Source: DATKDU01 sp035512595
GTDB taxonomy: Bacteria; Planctomycetota; Planctomycetia; Pirellulales; Pirellulaceae
Assembly (NCBI GenBank): GCA_035512595.1
Contig: DATKDU010000492.1
Location: forward strand, 1-16,804
Direction: 5' to 3'
Length of the DNA: 16,804 nt
Shown here: positions 1 to 7,244 of the stretch, piece by piece
How the letters are laid out: each line of letters begins with the position of its first letter
How positions within the stretch are numbered: the stretch's first letter is position 1
The notes under the pieces: generated by a model
Told to the model about the DNA's origin: nothing
Databases searched by the model: none
The model's input: the letters and a program-made list of their open reading frames with translations, nothing else
Translations under genes and position numbers: made by a program

Positions 1-1
1 A

Positions 2-478
2 GGAAAGATCGTCAACATCCTGCGGGCCGACAGCCGCAATCCGGAGGAGAAGGCCGCGGTGATCGCGGTCTCGGACGACGGCACTCAGCAGTCGTTCGAT
101 CCGGCCGCCGGCTTCGTACCCTTCCCCGGCGGTGCGAAGAAGTTTTCCATCCGTTTCGATCCGCAGTCGAAGCGCTACTGGACGCTCTGCAACTGGGTGC
201 CGCCGGAGCAGCGCAACGACCGCCCGGCACAGACGCGGAACACCCTCGCGCTCTTTTCCTCAGCCGATCTCAAGTCGTGGGAGCTGGCGCGCGTGATCCT
301 GAACCACGAGGACCGCATTCATCACGGCTTTCAATATGTGGACTGGCTGCTGGACGGCGACGACCTCATTGCCGTTGTGCGGACGGCGTTCGACGAGCCG
401 GACGGGACGCAGGCCCACAACCAGCACGACGCCAACTACCTGACGTTCCACCGGATCGAGAAGTTCCGCCAGCCGTAG
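2..478 (+). CDS. C-terminal part of a sialidase/BNR-like glycosidase (5' end outside window)
   Basis: The reading frame is open from base 2 and ends at TAG 476-478. The GTG at 59 lies inside it and is not needed as a start. The 158 visible residues resemble the C-terminal blades of bacterial exo-sialidase/BNR-repeat proteins: a KFSIRFDP..KRYWTLCNWV strand pair, then LALFSSADLKSWELARVIL, which is the typical 'what the customer saw/SxDxxxWE' blade, then HGFQYVDWLLDGDDLIAVVRTAFDE and HNQHDANYLTFHRIEKF at the end. Such proteins cleave or bind terminal sugars and are usually exported, but the N-terminus and any signal peptide are outside the window. Family assignment is by recalled similarity. The catalytic arginine triad cannot be judged from this fragment. 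Confidence 0.72.
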   Translation, partial: GKIVNILRADSRNPEEKAAVIAVSDDGTQQSFDPAAGFVPFPGGAKKFSIRFDPQSKRYWTLCNWVPPEQRNDRPAQTRNTLALFSSADLKSWELARVILNHEDRIHHGFQYVDWLLDGDDLIAVVRTAFDEPDGTQAHNQHDANYLTFHRIEKFRQP

Positions 479-507
479 TCGTGTCAACCAGCGGCACGAC
501 CGAACTG

Positions 508-714
508 TTACGGGGCTTCGGCTGGCATGGCCTCCAGGCAATCCTCCAACTTTTGGGTGGATTGCCCCGCGATGGCGAGAGCCAATCGCGAGAAGGCGTT
601 TCCAATGGAAATGCTTAGAGCCGCCTTCGCCTCGCCCTCGACTGGCGACAGCTTGAGGATTTCCGCTGTCAATGCCGATATCGCGCGATCCACTTCGCTG
701 TTCTGTTCGACCAC
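508..714 (-). CDS. Small acidic helical protein, unknown function
   Basis: A 68-residue protein. The frame stays open upstream to 915, but the start is set by a strong ribosome binding site: CAGGAGG lies 6 nt before a GTG at 714-712, giving a protein that begins M/V-VEQNSEVDRA. The composition is rich in Ala, Glu, Leu and Ser with no Cys or Trp, and the pattern suggests two or three amphipathic helices (DRAISALTAEILKLS, then KAALSISIGNAFSRLALAIAG, then STQKLEDCLEAMPAEA; the single Cys is near the end). There is no signal peptide or membrane helix. It stands alone between the sialidase-like gene and the membrane-anchored gene, which share no evident function with it. I do not recognise a family. 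Coding status rests on the strong SD and the regular, charged composition. Confidence 0.6.
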   Translation of the reverse strand: MVEQNSEVDRAISALTAEILKLSPVEGEAKAALSISIGNAFSRLALAIAGQSTQKLEDCLEAMPAEAP

Positions 715-911
715 GTAATGCCTCCTGAGAAAGAGTGACGGCCTTCCATTGTAGCCGATCTTTCCCCAGGCGGCCGACACGCCAGCGCGCCCGAGAACCT
801 GGCACGCACGCTGACTCAACGACGACCGCCGGCATTTGCCAGCCAGTCCCACGGCCAGTCCCAAAATCCCAAAGCGGCGACAAATCGTCGCACTCCAAAT
901 CCAGCGGACGC

Positions 912-976
912 TCAAAACGACTTGCTCACGAACATCAGCCCCAGCCCGACGAGCATCAGTGCGCCGCCGCCCCCCA
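912..976 (-). pseudogene. Frameshifted C-terminal membrane helix of the preceding gene
   Basis: Directly after the stop at 979-977, the frame displaced by -1 reads HVVLMGGGGALMLVGLGLMF followed by VSKSF and TGA at 914-912. This is a membrane helix with a short basic end. The same frame upstream reads AQAGQPGHVV, so the two frames would join smoothly if one G were added in the GGG run at 1012-1010. Either the sequence lacks a base here (homopolymer error), or the gene is truly shifted, or ribosomes shift frame. The sequence alone cannot separate these. Confidence 0.55.
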
Positions 977-1576
977 TCAGAACGACGTGACCGGGCTGGC
1001 CGGCTTGCGCCCTTCCTGAAGGATCAAGATGTCCTTGAAGTCGATGTCGGGGAACGCCTGCCGCAACAGCCGCTGCTCTTCCCAGCCGACCGAGCTGATC
1101 TCATTGACCACGAGCCCCGAGATTTTGTCCAGCCGCGCCACGCCTCCCTGCGGCAACTCACCCACCTTCTTGTACCGGCCAGAGCGCACCAGCACCTTGA
1201 ACTTCTCCTTGCCGAGCGCTTCGTACTCGGCATCGCTGATCGAATTGGGATCGCGCTTCGACATGGCCTCGAGCTTCTCGGCCAGCGGGTGCGATTGCGA
1301 CACGACGGGGTAATAGACGAAGTTCACCTTCGTCCCCGGATCGTCGCCGGTCGGGTCGCTGAACCGCTCTTCGTATTCGTAGATCAGCGCGTCGTAAATG
1401 GCGGCGTGCTCGCCGACCTCGATGTGCTTGTTCGGCAGATCGACGCCGTATTCCAGCTTGACGATGCTCACCGGCACCGGGTCCTTCGAGGTCCCTTCGC
1501 TGACCTTGTATTCCTGATACCCGATGAACGACAACACGCCCCCCAAACCAATCAGCCCCAATACGACGCGCAACAT
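977..1576 (-). CDS. Membrane-anchored protein of unknown function, apparently frameshifted near its 3' end
   Basis: A 199-residue reading frame. A GTG at 1591 is possible, but ATG 1576 has GGAGGG 8 nt upstream and begins directly with an N-terminal membrane helix (residues 2-19, LRVVLGLIGLGGVLSFIGY). An extracytoplasmic domain of about 170 residues follows, with VSIVKLEYGVDLPNKHIEVG, an IYDALIYEYEERF segment and a C-terminal part LRQAFPDIDFKDILILQEG. The frame then stops at 977 after PASPVTSF. Immediately past this, the -1 frame encodes a clean second membrane helix (see 912-976), so the intact protein probably had the layout TM - domain - TM and about 221 residues. No family is recognised. 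The layout resembles the protein at 14784-15479, and a distant relation is possible but not shown. Confidence 0.68.
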   Translation of the reverse strand: MLRVVLGLIGLGGVLSFIGYQEYKVSEGTSKDPVPVSIVKLEYGVDLPNKHIEVGEHAAIYDALIYEYEERFSDPTGDDPGTKVNFVYYPVVSQSHPLAEKLEAMSKRDPNSISDAEYEALGKEKFKVLVRSGRYKKVGELPQGGVARLDKISGLVVNEISSVGWEEQRLLRQAFPDIDFKDILILQEGRKPASPVTSF

Positions 1577-1912
1577 GGACAGGCCCTCCACGAACGAAAA
1601 GACGACAGGGATTCAGCGCCAGATATGCTTGGTGCCGCAGATTTCTCCAACGCGGAGAGGGGGATGTTCAACGAGTAGCACGGGCGTAGCGGATGGCAAG
1701 AAAAGTGGCGGGGGTCAGTGGATAGGGCCAGGAGTCGGCAGATCGACGTTGACGGCGGTCAACAAGCGTGTTGTGGCCGTGCGACGGTGTTGCAGGCGGG
1801 GAACATTTTTGGCGTTGGCGACGTCTTTCGCGCGATTGACTTTCACCGGGCCAGCAGCCATAACCAGCACGGCCGCGATGTGCCGCCGTAGGCCGCGAAA
1901 TGGGATTCCGTC
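1577..1912. other. Intergenic region between divergent genes, with a short inverted repeat
   Basis: A 336-nt gap between the membrane-anchored gene (minus) and the polytopic membrane gene (plus), so promoters for both should lie here. I see no convincing ORF; an 82-codon minus-strand frame across 1715-1963 overlaps the next gene and lacks protein-like composition. The one distinct element is GTTGAC-GGCG-GTCAAC at 1748-1763, a perfect 6-bp inverted repeat with a 4-nt spacer that could be an operator half-site pair or a minor hairpin. No clear -35/-10 pair was identified. Confidence 0.4.
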
Positions 1913-2785
1913 ATGAGCGAAGCTCCGCCCCTTCCCATCTCGCCGCCGCTCAGCCTGACCCACAGACTCACGACCTACCTGATGTGGTGGTTGGTTCTGG
2001 CGGCAATCGTCACCGGATTATCGGTCCAGACTTCGCCAAACTGGAGCAGCTTCACGCTGCACCGACTTGGGCTGTCGGTCTGGAGCGCCCATGTGCTGAT
2101 TCTGACCGCGGTCCTCACGTTGTCCGTGCCGTCGCTCGTCGTAGCCTTTCAGCTCGCCCTGTTGGCCGCGATAGTCCAAGGCTATTTGTACATGCTCAGC
2201 GCTGCACTCTGGTCCGGCGAAGCGGCGGGCCACGGCTGGGACGACCAGGTCCAGTTCGTCCTCATCCTCGGCTTGACCGCGGCGCTGTCTGCCGTTGGCT
2301 GCCTGCTCGTCCGCATGGTATGGAAGATGGCCCTCTCACCCGAAGCGGCGGAAGGCACCGGCCGCAGCGGGCAACTCGGGCTGCGCGAGCTGCTCTACAT
2401 CATGGCCTCGCTGTCGGCATTCCTGGCGGTCGTCAGCCTGTTTTCACTCCCGGGCGTCATTCCCGTTGAGCAAGTCTTGTCAGCGACCGTCCGGTCCGCC
2501 GGGCAAATCGGGCCCGTGACTCTGGGGCCGTTCTTTCTGGCCGCATGCGGCCGCTCCCAGTCGCGGCACTGGCTGTGGCTCGTCCCTCTGACGCTGCTGT
2601 ACGTCGCTGTCTACGTGTGGGCGGAGTATGCGAGCATGACGTGGCGTGCGAGCGGAGTGTTCATCGGCCTGGTAGGCGGCACGGCTGCCGCGGTGGCGGC
2701 CAATGCCGTCGCCTTGCACATGCTCGGATTGACCTGGCGGCGAGGTGGAGCGGCAACGAGTTCCGCCAGCTCGCCAGCGTTATGA
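1913..2785 (+). CDS. Polytopic inner-membrane protein, unknown function
   Basis: A 290-residue protein, mostly membrane helices. About eight hydrophobic segments are visible: around residues 20-42, 56-72, 73-92, 105-128, 160-182, 195-212, 217-237 and 243-268. The N-terminus is Pro/Ser-rich (MSEAPPLPISPPLS) and presumably cytoplasmic. The C-terminus is a short Ala/Ser tail. No conserved charged residues inside the helices, nucleotide-binding motif or transporter signature could be recognised, so no function is offered. The ATG at 1913 is preceded by no clear SD. The TGA at 2783-2785 lies inside the convergent DsbB-like gene: the two coding regions overlap by 6 nt (TTATGA carries the Leu codon and stop of this gene and the TAA of the other). 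This leaves no room for a terminator between them. Confidence 0.7.
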   Translation: MSEAPPLPISPPLSLTHRLTTYLMWWLVLAAIVTGLSVQTSPNWSSFTLHRLGLSVWSAHVLILTAVLTLSVPSLVVAFQLALLAAIVQGYLYMLSAALWSGEAAGHGWDDQVQFVLILGLTAALSAVGCLLVRMVWKMALSPEAAEGTGRSGQLGLRELLYIMASLSAFLAVVSLFSLPGVIPVEQVLSATVRSAGQIGPVTLGPFFLAACGRSQSRHWLWLVPLTLLYVAVYVWAEYASMTWRASGVFIGLVGGTAAAVAANAVALHMLGLTWRRGGAATSSASSPAL

Positions 2786-3331
2786 ACCGGCCTTGCGAAA
2801 CGGCGGCCGGCAGATGTCGGGGGGCTTGTCGTACGCCGTTGTCGGGGCCTGCGGCATTGGCGGCGCGCTGGCCACGCAGCCCCACGCCAGGACGACTCCC
2901 AGCAGCACGCCGCCGGGAATCCAGACGAGCTTTTGCCACGCTCCCCAGACGATAGCGACCGTCAATGCCGCGAAAAGCGCCAGACTCTGGGCCGGGGCGG
3001 TTCCCACTCCGAAGAGGCCCAGCGGACATTCCAGCTTTCCGGTCACCACGAGGTATTCGTGGAATGCCGCGACGCCGAGGCCGCCGACCGCCAGAGGGAC
3101 GCAGAGCAGGCAATACAGGGTTCCTTGCGTCCGGTCCGCCAGCCAACCCATGACCAGCACCGCCAACAGGCTCATCATGAACGTCCGCTGGTAGAAGCAA
3201 AGCGGGCACGCCTTGAGCCCCAGCCCAATACTCAAATACAAGCTCCCCCACGTGCCGGCCAGCGCGAACAGCAGGGGCACGAGCAGCGTCGCGTTCATCG
3301 GGCCGGCAGAGATTGGTTTGGCGGTGGACAT
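2780..3331 (-). CDS. DsbB-like disulfide bond formation / quinone oxidoreductase protein
   Basis: A 183-residue membrane protein with the family signature KACPLCFYQRTFM (C42, C45) right after the first membrane helix, as in DsbB, which reoxidises periplasmic DsbA using quinone. Helices are around residues 14-39, 49-66, 70-95 and 115-134, with a fifth at 137-156. The second periplasmic loop (TGKLECPLGLFGVGTAP) holds only one Cys, C102, where classical DsbB has a pair. Other cysteines are C74/C77 inside helix 3, C152 at the end of helix 5 and C174 in the tail. Start ATG 3331 was chosen because it lies 10 nt after the stop of the SWIM gene; ATG 3298 is an alternative. There is no SD. Probably cotranscribed with the SWIM gene, but no functional link between them is known to me. 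Confidence 0.82.
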   Translation of the reverse strand: MSTAKPISAGPMNATLLVPLLFALAGTWGSLYLSIGLGLKACPLCFYQRTFMMSLLAVLVMGWLADRTQGTLYCLLCVPLAVGGLGVAAFHEYLVVTGKLECPLGLFGVGTAPAQSLALFAALTVAIVWGAWQKLVWIPGGVLLGVVLAWGCVASAPPMPQAPTTAYDKPPDICRPPFRKAGS

Positions 3332-3341
3332 GGGGACCGCG

Positions 3342-4322
3342 TCAGCGAGGCGCAGCGACCGCTCGGCGGCGAACGGTTGGCTTGCTGGGCAAGGGAATCT
3401 TGACGGCAGCCGCACTGCGCCGCGCACGCTGCGGCCTGGCCGCCGTTTTGGCGGCCTTCGTCGCCAGCGGAGCAGGGAGCGTGATCGCTGGATCCTTGCG
3501 CCGCCGCTTCGCAGGTGCTGCGGCGAGCGCCGGTTCGACCGGAGGGACAGCGGCTGCGACTCGATCATTGCGGCTGCGCCTGCGTTTGTCCGGTGCTTGG
3601 GCGGCATCGATCTCGATCCCGAACATCTCGCCCAGGTCGGCGTCACCGAGCGCGCCGTTGCCCGAGGCAGCCAGCGAGCGGTCGAGGTTCTCGGCCGCCA
3701 CCGCCTGGTTGATCAATTCCAGGTGATCGACGTTGCGGAGCGTAAACAGCATCTCGGGCGCCACGTCGAGCCGCGCGCCGACGCCGTACAGCGTGGCCGC
3801 CACGTGCTTGCACATCGACGCCCAGTCGGGACAGGTGCACTTCATCTCGATCTCCGCCGGGCGGGGAAAGAGCCCTGCTTTGGGATCGCACAGCCGCCGC
3901 ATGATCCCTTCGTCAAACCGCCCTTGCAGCAGATCAATCAGCGACGCGATCGACTGCGAGCACTCCTGCTTGATCCGCTTCCAGGCGGCCGGCGCGAGGG
4001 TCTTGATCTTGACCGTCACCTGGTATATCTCGCTGCCGCTGACGATGGCTTTCACCAGCCCGCGCTCAACCGTCAGGTCGATCACCGACCCGTTGCGGAC
4101 GTAGGTTCGCCCCCGCGGCAGTCGATTCTCGAAGTCGCAGTGGTGCTCCAGGTGTTCGCACCAGGCCTGACCCCAGAAGGAGGCGGCGATCTTTCGCCCC
4201 TCGATGCTCACCGGCGCCAGCGCTCGCTTTTCTTTCTTCGCCAGACGGGCGGCATAACTGGCCGCCTTGGCGCGGCGCTTGGCGACGGGAACGTACGGCC
4301 TCCATCCTCCATACCACGACAT
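3342..4322 (-). CDS. SWIM zinc-finger protein, partner of the SNF2 helicase
   Basis: A 326-residue protein. The SWIM motif CxCx(n)CxH is complete: C162, C164, C171 and H173 within KCTCPDWASMCKHVAA. The N-terminal part is typical of the family: RKIAASFWGQAWCEHLE (residues 43-59), then RLPRGRTYVRNGSVIDLTVERG (68-89), a compact domain preceding the finger. From about residue 240 the protein becomes a low-complexity tail rich in Lys, Arg, Ala and Pro, including RRRSRNDR and KRRRKD, suited to binding nucleic acid like histone H1 tails. The start has AAAGGA 7 nt upstream. In many bacteria this type is encoded beside a SNF2-family ATPase with a DUF3670 domain, as here (SNF2 gene 198 nt upstream, same strand). 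The SWIM domain is known for DNA or protein binding. No enzymatic activity is expected. Confidence 0.88.
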   Translation of the reverse strand: MSWYGGWRPYVPVAKRRAKAASYAARLAKKEKRALAPVSIEGRKIAASFWGQAWCEHLEHHCDFENRLPRGRTYVRNGSVIDLTVERGLVKAIVSGSEIYQVTVKIKTLAPAAWKRIKQECSQSIASLIDLLQGRFDEGIMRRLCDPKAGLFPRPAEIEMKCTCPDWASMCKHVAATLYGVGARLDVAPEMLFTLRNVDHLELINQAVAAENLDRSLAASGNGALGDADLGEMFGIEIDAAQAPDKRRRSRNDRVAAAVPPVEPALAAAPAKRRRKDPAITLPAPLATKAAKTAARPQRARRSAAAVKIPLPSKPTVRRRAVAAPR

Positions 4323-4461
4323 GGTCGATTCCTTTCAAACAGGGGGGAATATCCGTTTCGGCGACAGCACCAATTTAATGGCTGCGGACGACAGATCCAA
4401 GAGTGACGCAGTCATGGCTTGGATGCTAGCACGCGTCAGCGCAGGGGTCAGGCGACAGCGG

Positions 4462-4535
4462 CCCAGTGCCAAGTACACAGCTTTCACACGAAACACCACT
4501 CACCACTCACCACTCACTCCTCACTCCTCACCAGT
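4462..4535. repeat. Heptamer-mosaic repeat locus 1
   Basis: Three copies of CACCACT (4494-4514) are followed by two of CACTCCT (4515-4528) and one CACCAGT (4529-4535), all in register. Before them lie CCAAGTAC (4469-4476) and ACACGAAACACCA (4486-4498). The 13-mer recurs exactly, reverse-complemented, at 11526-11538, and CCAAGTAC recurs at 11564-11571, in the same relative order. The array covers the last codons and the TGA (4523-4521) of the SNF2 gene. With the remaining bases of 4323-4461, which hold no ORF I trust, it makes up the gap between the SNF2 and SWIM genes. Confidence 0.75.
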
Positions 4536-7232
4536 CGCCCGCCCGATATCCAGGGCCACAAACCGCAACAGCTCTTTGTCGCTCAGCTCCGTGAGCTGCG
4601 TCTCGCTCTCGGCGCTGAGAATCTGGTCGGCCACCGACTGTTTCGACGCGATCAGCGCGTCGATCCGCTCCTCGACCGTCCCGCGGCAGACGAACTTGTG
4701 TACGAGGACGTTCCGCTTCTGGCCGATGCGAAAAGCCCGGTCGGTGGCCTGGTTCTCCACCGCCGGATTCCACCAGCGATCGAAATGGATCACGTGCGAG
4801 GCGGCCGTGAGGTTCAGCCCGCTCCCGCCGGCCTTGAGCGAGATGACGAAAAACGGCGGTCCGTCGTCGCTCTGAAACGCCTTGACCAGCTCCGGCCGCT
4901 TCTTCACCGCCGTCCCGCCGTGCAGGATCAGTCCCGGCCGGCCGAAAATCTCCGCCAGGTATTCGGCCAGCGGCGCAGTCATGGCCTGAAATTGCGTGAA
5001 CACCAGGGCCTTCTCCTGCCGCTCGGAAATCGGCTCGGCGAGGAACTTCAGCCGCTGGAACTTGCTGCTGTCGCTGGGTGAAAAGTCACCGCTGGAGAGG
5101 AACTGGGCCGGATGGTTGCAGACCTGCTTGAGCTGCATGAGTGCCGACAGGACGAGCCCCCGCCGCGCCATGCCGTCGGCCTTTTCCAGGCGCTCGGCCA
5201 GATCGCTGACGACCCGCTCGTAGAGCGCGGCCTGCTTCTTGGAGAGTCCGCACTCGGTGCGCATCTCGGTCTTGGCCGGCAGGTCGGGGACGATGCTCGG
5301 GTCGGTCTTCAGCCGCCGCAGAATGTAGGGGCGGACCAGCCGCCGCAACGAGCCATAGGCGTGAGAGTCCTGGCGCTGATTCAGCCGCTTGACGAATTCC
5401 TTGAACTGTTTCGCATTGCCGAGCAATCCGGGCGAGCAAAAATCGAACAGCGACCATAGATCGCCGAGGTGGTTTTCCACCGGCGTGCCGGTGAGGACGA
5501 TGCGGCCGGCGGCCGGCAGCTTCTTCACGCTCCGGGCCTGGGCCGACGTGGCGTTCTTGATCGCCTGCGCCTCGTCGAGAATGACCAGCGACCAGCGGAC
5601 CTTCGCCAGCCACTCTTGCCGCCGCGCCAGGCCGTAGGTCGTGATCACCAGGTCGTACTGGGTGACTTCGCCGGCCGGATTCTTCTCCAGCCGGGCCAGC
5701 GTGTCGGCGTCGCATTCGGAGCGGTGCGTGACGAGGACTGCGAGCGACGGCGCAAAGCGAGAAAGCTCCTGCTGCCAGTTGCCGATCAGCGAGGCGGGGA
5801 TGACGAGCAAGTTCGTGCGCCGCTCCCCCTTGGCCGCATTGCGCTTGCGGAGCAGCAGCAAATCGATGATCTGGATCGTCTTGCCCAGCCCCATGTCGTC
5901 GGCCAGGCACGCTCCCAGCCCCAGTTCGGTGAGGAAGTACAGCCAGCGGACGCCGTCGGCCTGGTAGGGTCTGAGCGTCGCGTTCAGGTCGCGTCCCGGC
6001 TGGCACTGGGCGACTTGCTCCGGCCGGCGGATTCGCTCCAGCGTTTGCCGCAGCCAGTCGCCGGCTGTGATCCGCGACCACTGGGCGACTTCGTCCGCTG
6101 CCGCGGCGCCATCCCCCAGGTCGGTGCCAGCCAGCAGCCGCATCCCCTGGATGAAGCTGATGCCGTCGGCATGTTCGTCTTCGATTTGCCGCCAGTGGTC
6201 GAGAGCCTGGCTGAGTTTCTCACGATCGATTTCGACCCATTTGCCGCGGAGCAAGGCCAGTCCGTCGGTCGCCGCCAGAAGCTGTTCGCGCTCCTCGCGG
6301 GTCAGCTCCTCGCCGTCGAGCGTCAGTGCGGCGCGGAACTCGAGCAGGTTGTCCAGCGACAACTCGCTGGGCTCCTTCTCGCCGATTTGCACCTGCACCT
6401 GCGGGCGCGGCGGACGGCGGGCCGACCACCAGTCTGGCACGCGGACGACGACCCCGGCCTCTTCGATCCGCGGCGACTCGCTGAGAAAGCGATACGCCTG
6501 GCGGATCGTCCAGGCCTGCGGCGCAAACAGGCTGCGGCCCTCGAGCAGCTCGCGGACCAACTCGCTCCGCTCGGCCGCCCGCCGCACGGGCTCGAGGAGC
6601 GCGTCGAGTTGGGCGCGGTTCTTTTCGCCGGCATACGTCTTGAGGGCCTCGGCCAGCGGCAGGTGGGCCACCTTCGCCGCTCCGGAAAGCCGATGGGAAT
6701 ACGTCGCCAAAAAGGCGAACGGCAACAGCGGATTGCGCTTGTTCTCCGCCAGGTGAAACGTGACCCGCCCTAAAAGCTGCCACAGCGGATCGATGCTCCG
6801 CAGCCAGCCCGCTCCGCCGCCGGCAAAGCGGCCGGCCCGCTCGCTGGCCAACTCCCGCAGCTCACTCCACAGGCTTTTGAGCAGCTCGGCATCGAGATAC
6901 TCCAGCCCCCGCATCGGCGGCGCTTCGGCCACGAGCTGCGCCAACTCCTCGTCGGCGGGCGGCGGCAGGGACTTCCACTTCGCCAGGCTCCCTTCCCCCA
7001 AATGACAAACCGCCTGAAAGAACCGCCGCGACACTTGCCGCCAGTAATTCAGCTCCGCCGGCAGCTCCCGCGGCATTTCCGCGGACGCCAAGAGCAGCAG
7101 CCCCGCCGCGCTCGACTCGGCCAATGCCGCCGCCAGCGGCTGGGCGATCTCCGCGGAAATAGCCTCGCTGTCGTCGTGCGCCTCCACCAGCCGCAGATGG
7201 CCGGCGGGAGTGATGGCCAGGGTGTGTGTCAT
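4521..7232 (-). CDS. SNF2-family DEAD/DEAH helicase with DUF3670 (SNF2-associated) domain
   Basis: A 903-residue SWI2/SNF2 ATPase. Residues 1-260 are an N-terminal region of the kind found in bacterial SNF2 proteins. Residues about 265-385 match the SNF2-associated domain (DWWSARRPPRPQVQVQIG through LALLRGKWVEIDREKL). The ATPase core has RPYQADGVRWL, Walker A DDMGLGKTIQ (near 441-450), Walker B DEAQ (near 552), motif III LTGTPVENHLGDLWSLFDF (near 580), LKQVCNHP, LILHGGT, SLKAGGSGLNLTAA and motif VI QATDRAFRIGQKR (near 831). All key motors are present, so it should be an active DNA-translocating ATPase. Start ATG 7232 lies 12 nt after the Uma2 stop with CAGGA just upstream, so the two are probably one operon. 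The stop codon falls inside a heptamer repeat array. The SWIM protein next door is the usual partner. Confidence 0.93.
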   Translation of the reverse strand: MTHTLAITPAGHLRLVEAHDDSEAISAEIAQPLAAALAESSAAGLLLLASAEMPRELPAELNYWRQVSRRFFQAVCHLGEGSLAKWKSLPPPADEELAQLVAEAPPMRGLEYLDAELLKSLWSELRELASERAGRFAGGGAGWLRSIDPLWQLLGRVTFHLAENKRNPLLPFAFLATYSHRLSGAAKVAHLPLAEALKTYAGEKNRAQLDALLEPVRRAAERSELVRELLEGRSLFAPQAWTIRQAYRFLSESPRIEEAGVVVRVPDWWSARRPPRPQVQVQIGEKEPSELSLDNLLEFRAALTLDGEELTREEREQLLAATDGLALLRGKWVEIDREKLSQALDHWRQIEDEHADGISFIQGMRLLAGTDLGDGAAAADEVAQWSRITAGDWLRQTLERIRRPEQVAQCQPGRDLNATLRPYQADGVRWLYFLTELGLGACLADDMGLGKTIQIIDLLLLRKRNAAKGERRTNLLVIPASLIGNWQQELSRFAPSLAVLVTHRSECDADTLARLEKNPAGEVTQYDLVITTYGLARRQEWLAKVRWSLVILDEAQAIKNATSAQARSVKKLPAAGRIVLTGTPVENHLGDLWSLFDFCSPGLLGNAKQFKEFVKRLNQRQDSHAYGSLRRLVRPYILRRLKTDPSIVPDLPAKTEMRTECGLSKKQAALYERVVSDLAERLEKADGMARRGLVLSALMQLKQVCNHPAQFLSSGDFSPSDSSKFQRLKFLAEPISERQEKALVFTQFQAMTAPLAEYLAEIFGRPGLILHGGTAVKKRPELVKAFQSDDGPPFFVISLKAGGSGLNLTAASHVIHFDRWWNPAVENQATDRAFRIGQKRNVLVHKFVCRGTVEERIDALIASKQSVADQILSAESETQLTELSDKELLRFVALDIGRATGEE

Positions 7233-7244
7233 GGCATCCTGCCG

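Noticed and set aside
508..915. Longer form (135 codons) of the small acidic protein
   Set aside because: The extra part is Arg/Trp-rich and unlike the rest, while a near-perfect SD precedes the GTG at 714.
836..1678. 280-codon plus-strand ORF
   Set aside because: It lies antisense to the membrane-anchored gene, with Arg/His/Leu-rich composition typical of a shadow frame.
1715..1963. 82-codon minus-strand ORF
   Set aside because: It overlaps the start of the membrane-protein gene, has no SD, and its composition is not protein-like.
3213..4406. 397-codon plus-strand ORF
   Set aside because: Antisense shadow of the SWIM and DsbB-like genes, which have clear motifs.
5469..6773. 434-codon plus-strand ORF
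   Set aside because: Antisense shadow of the SNF2 helicase, with no recognisable motif.
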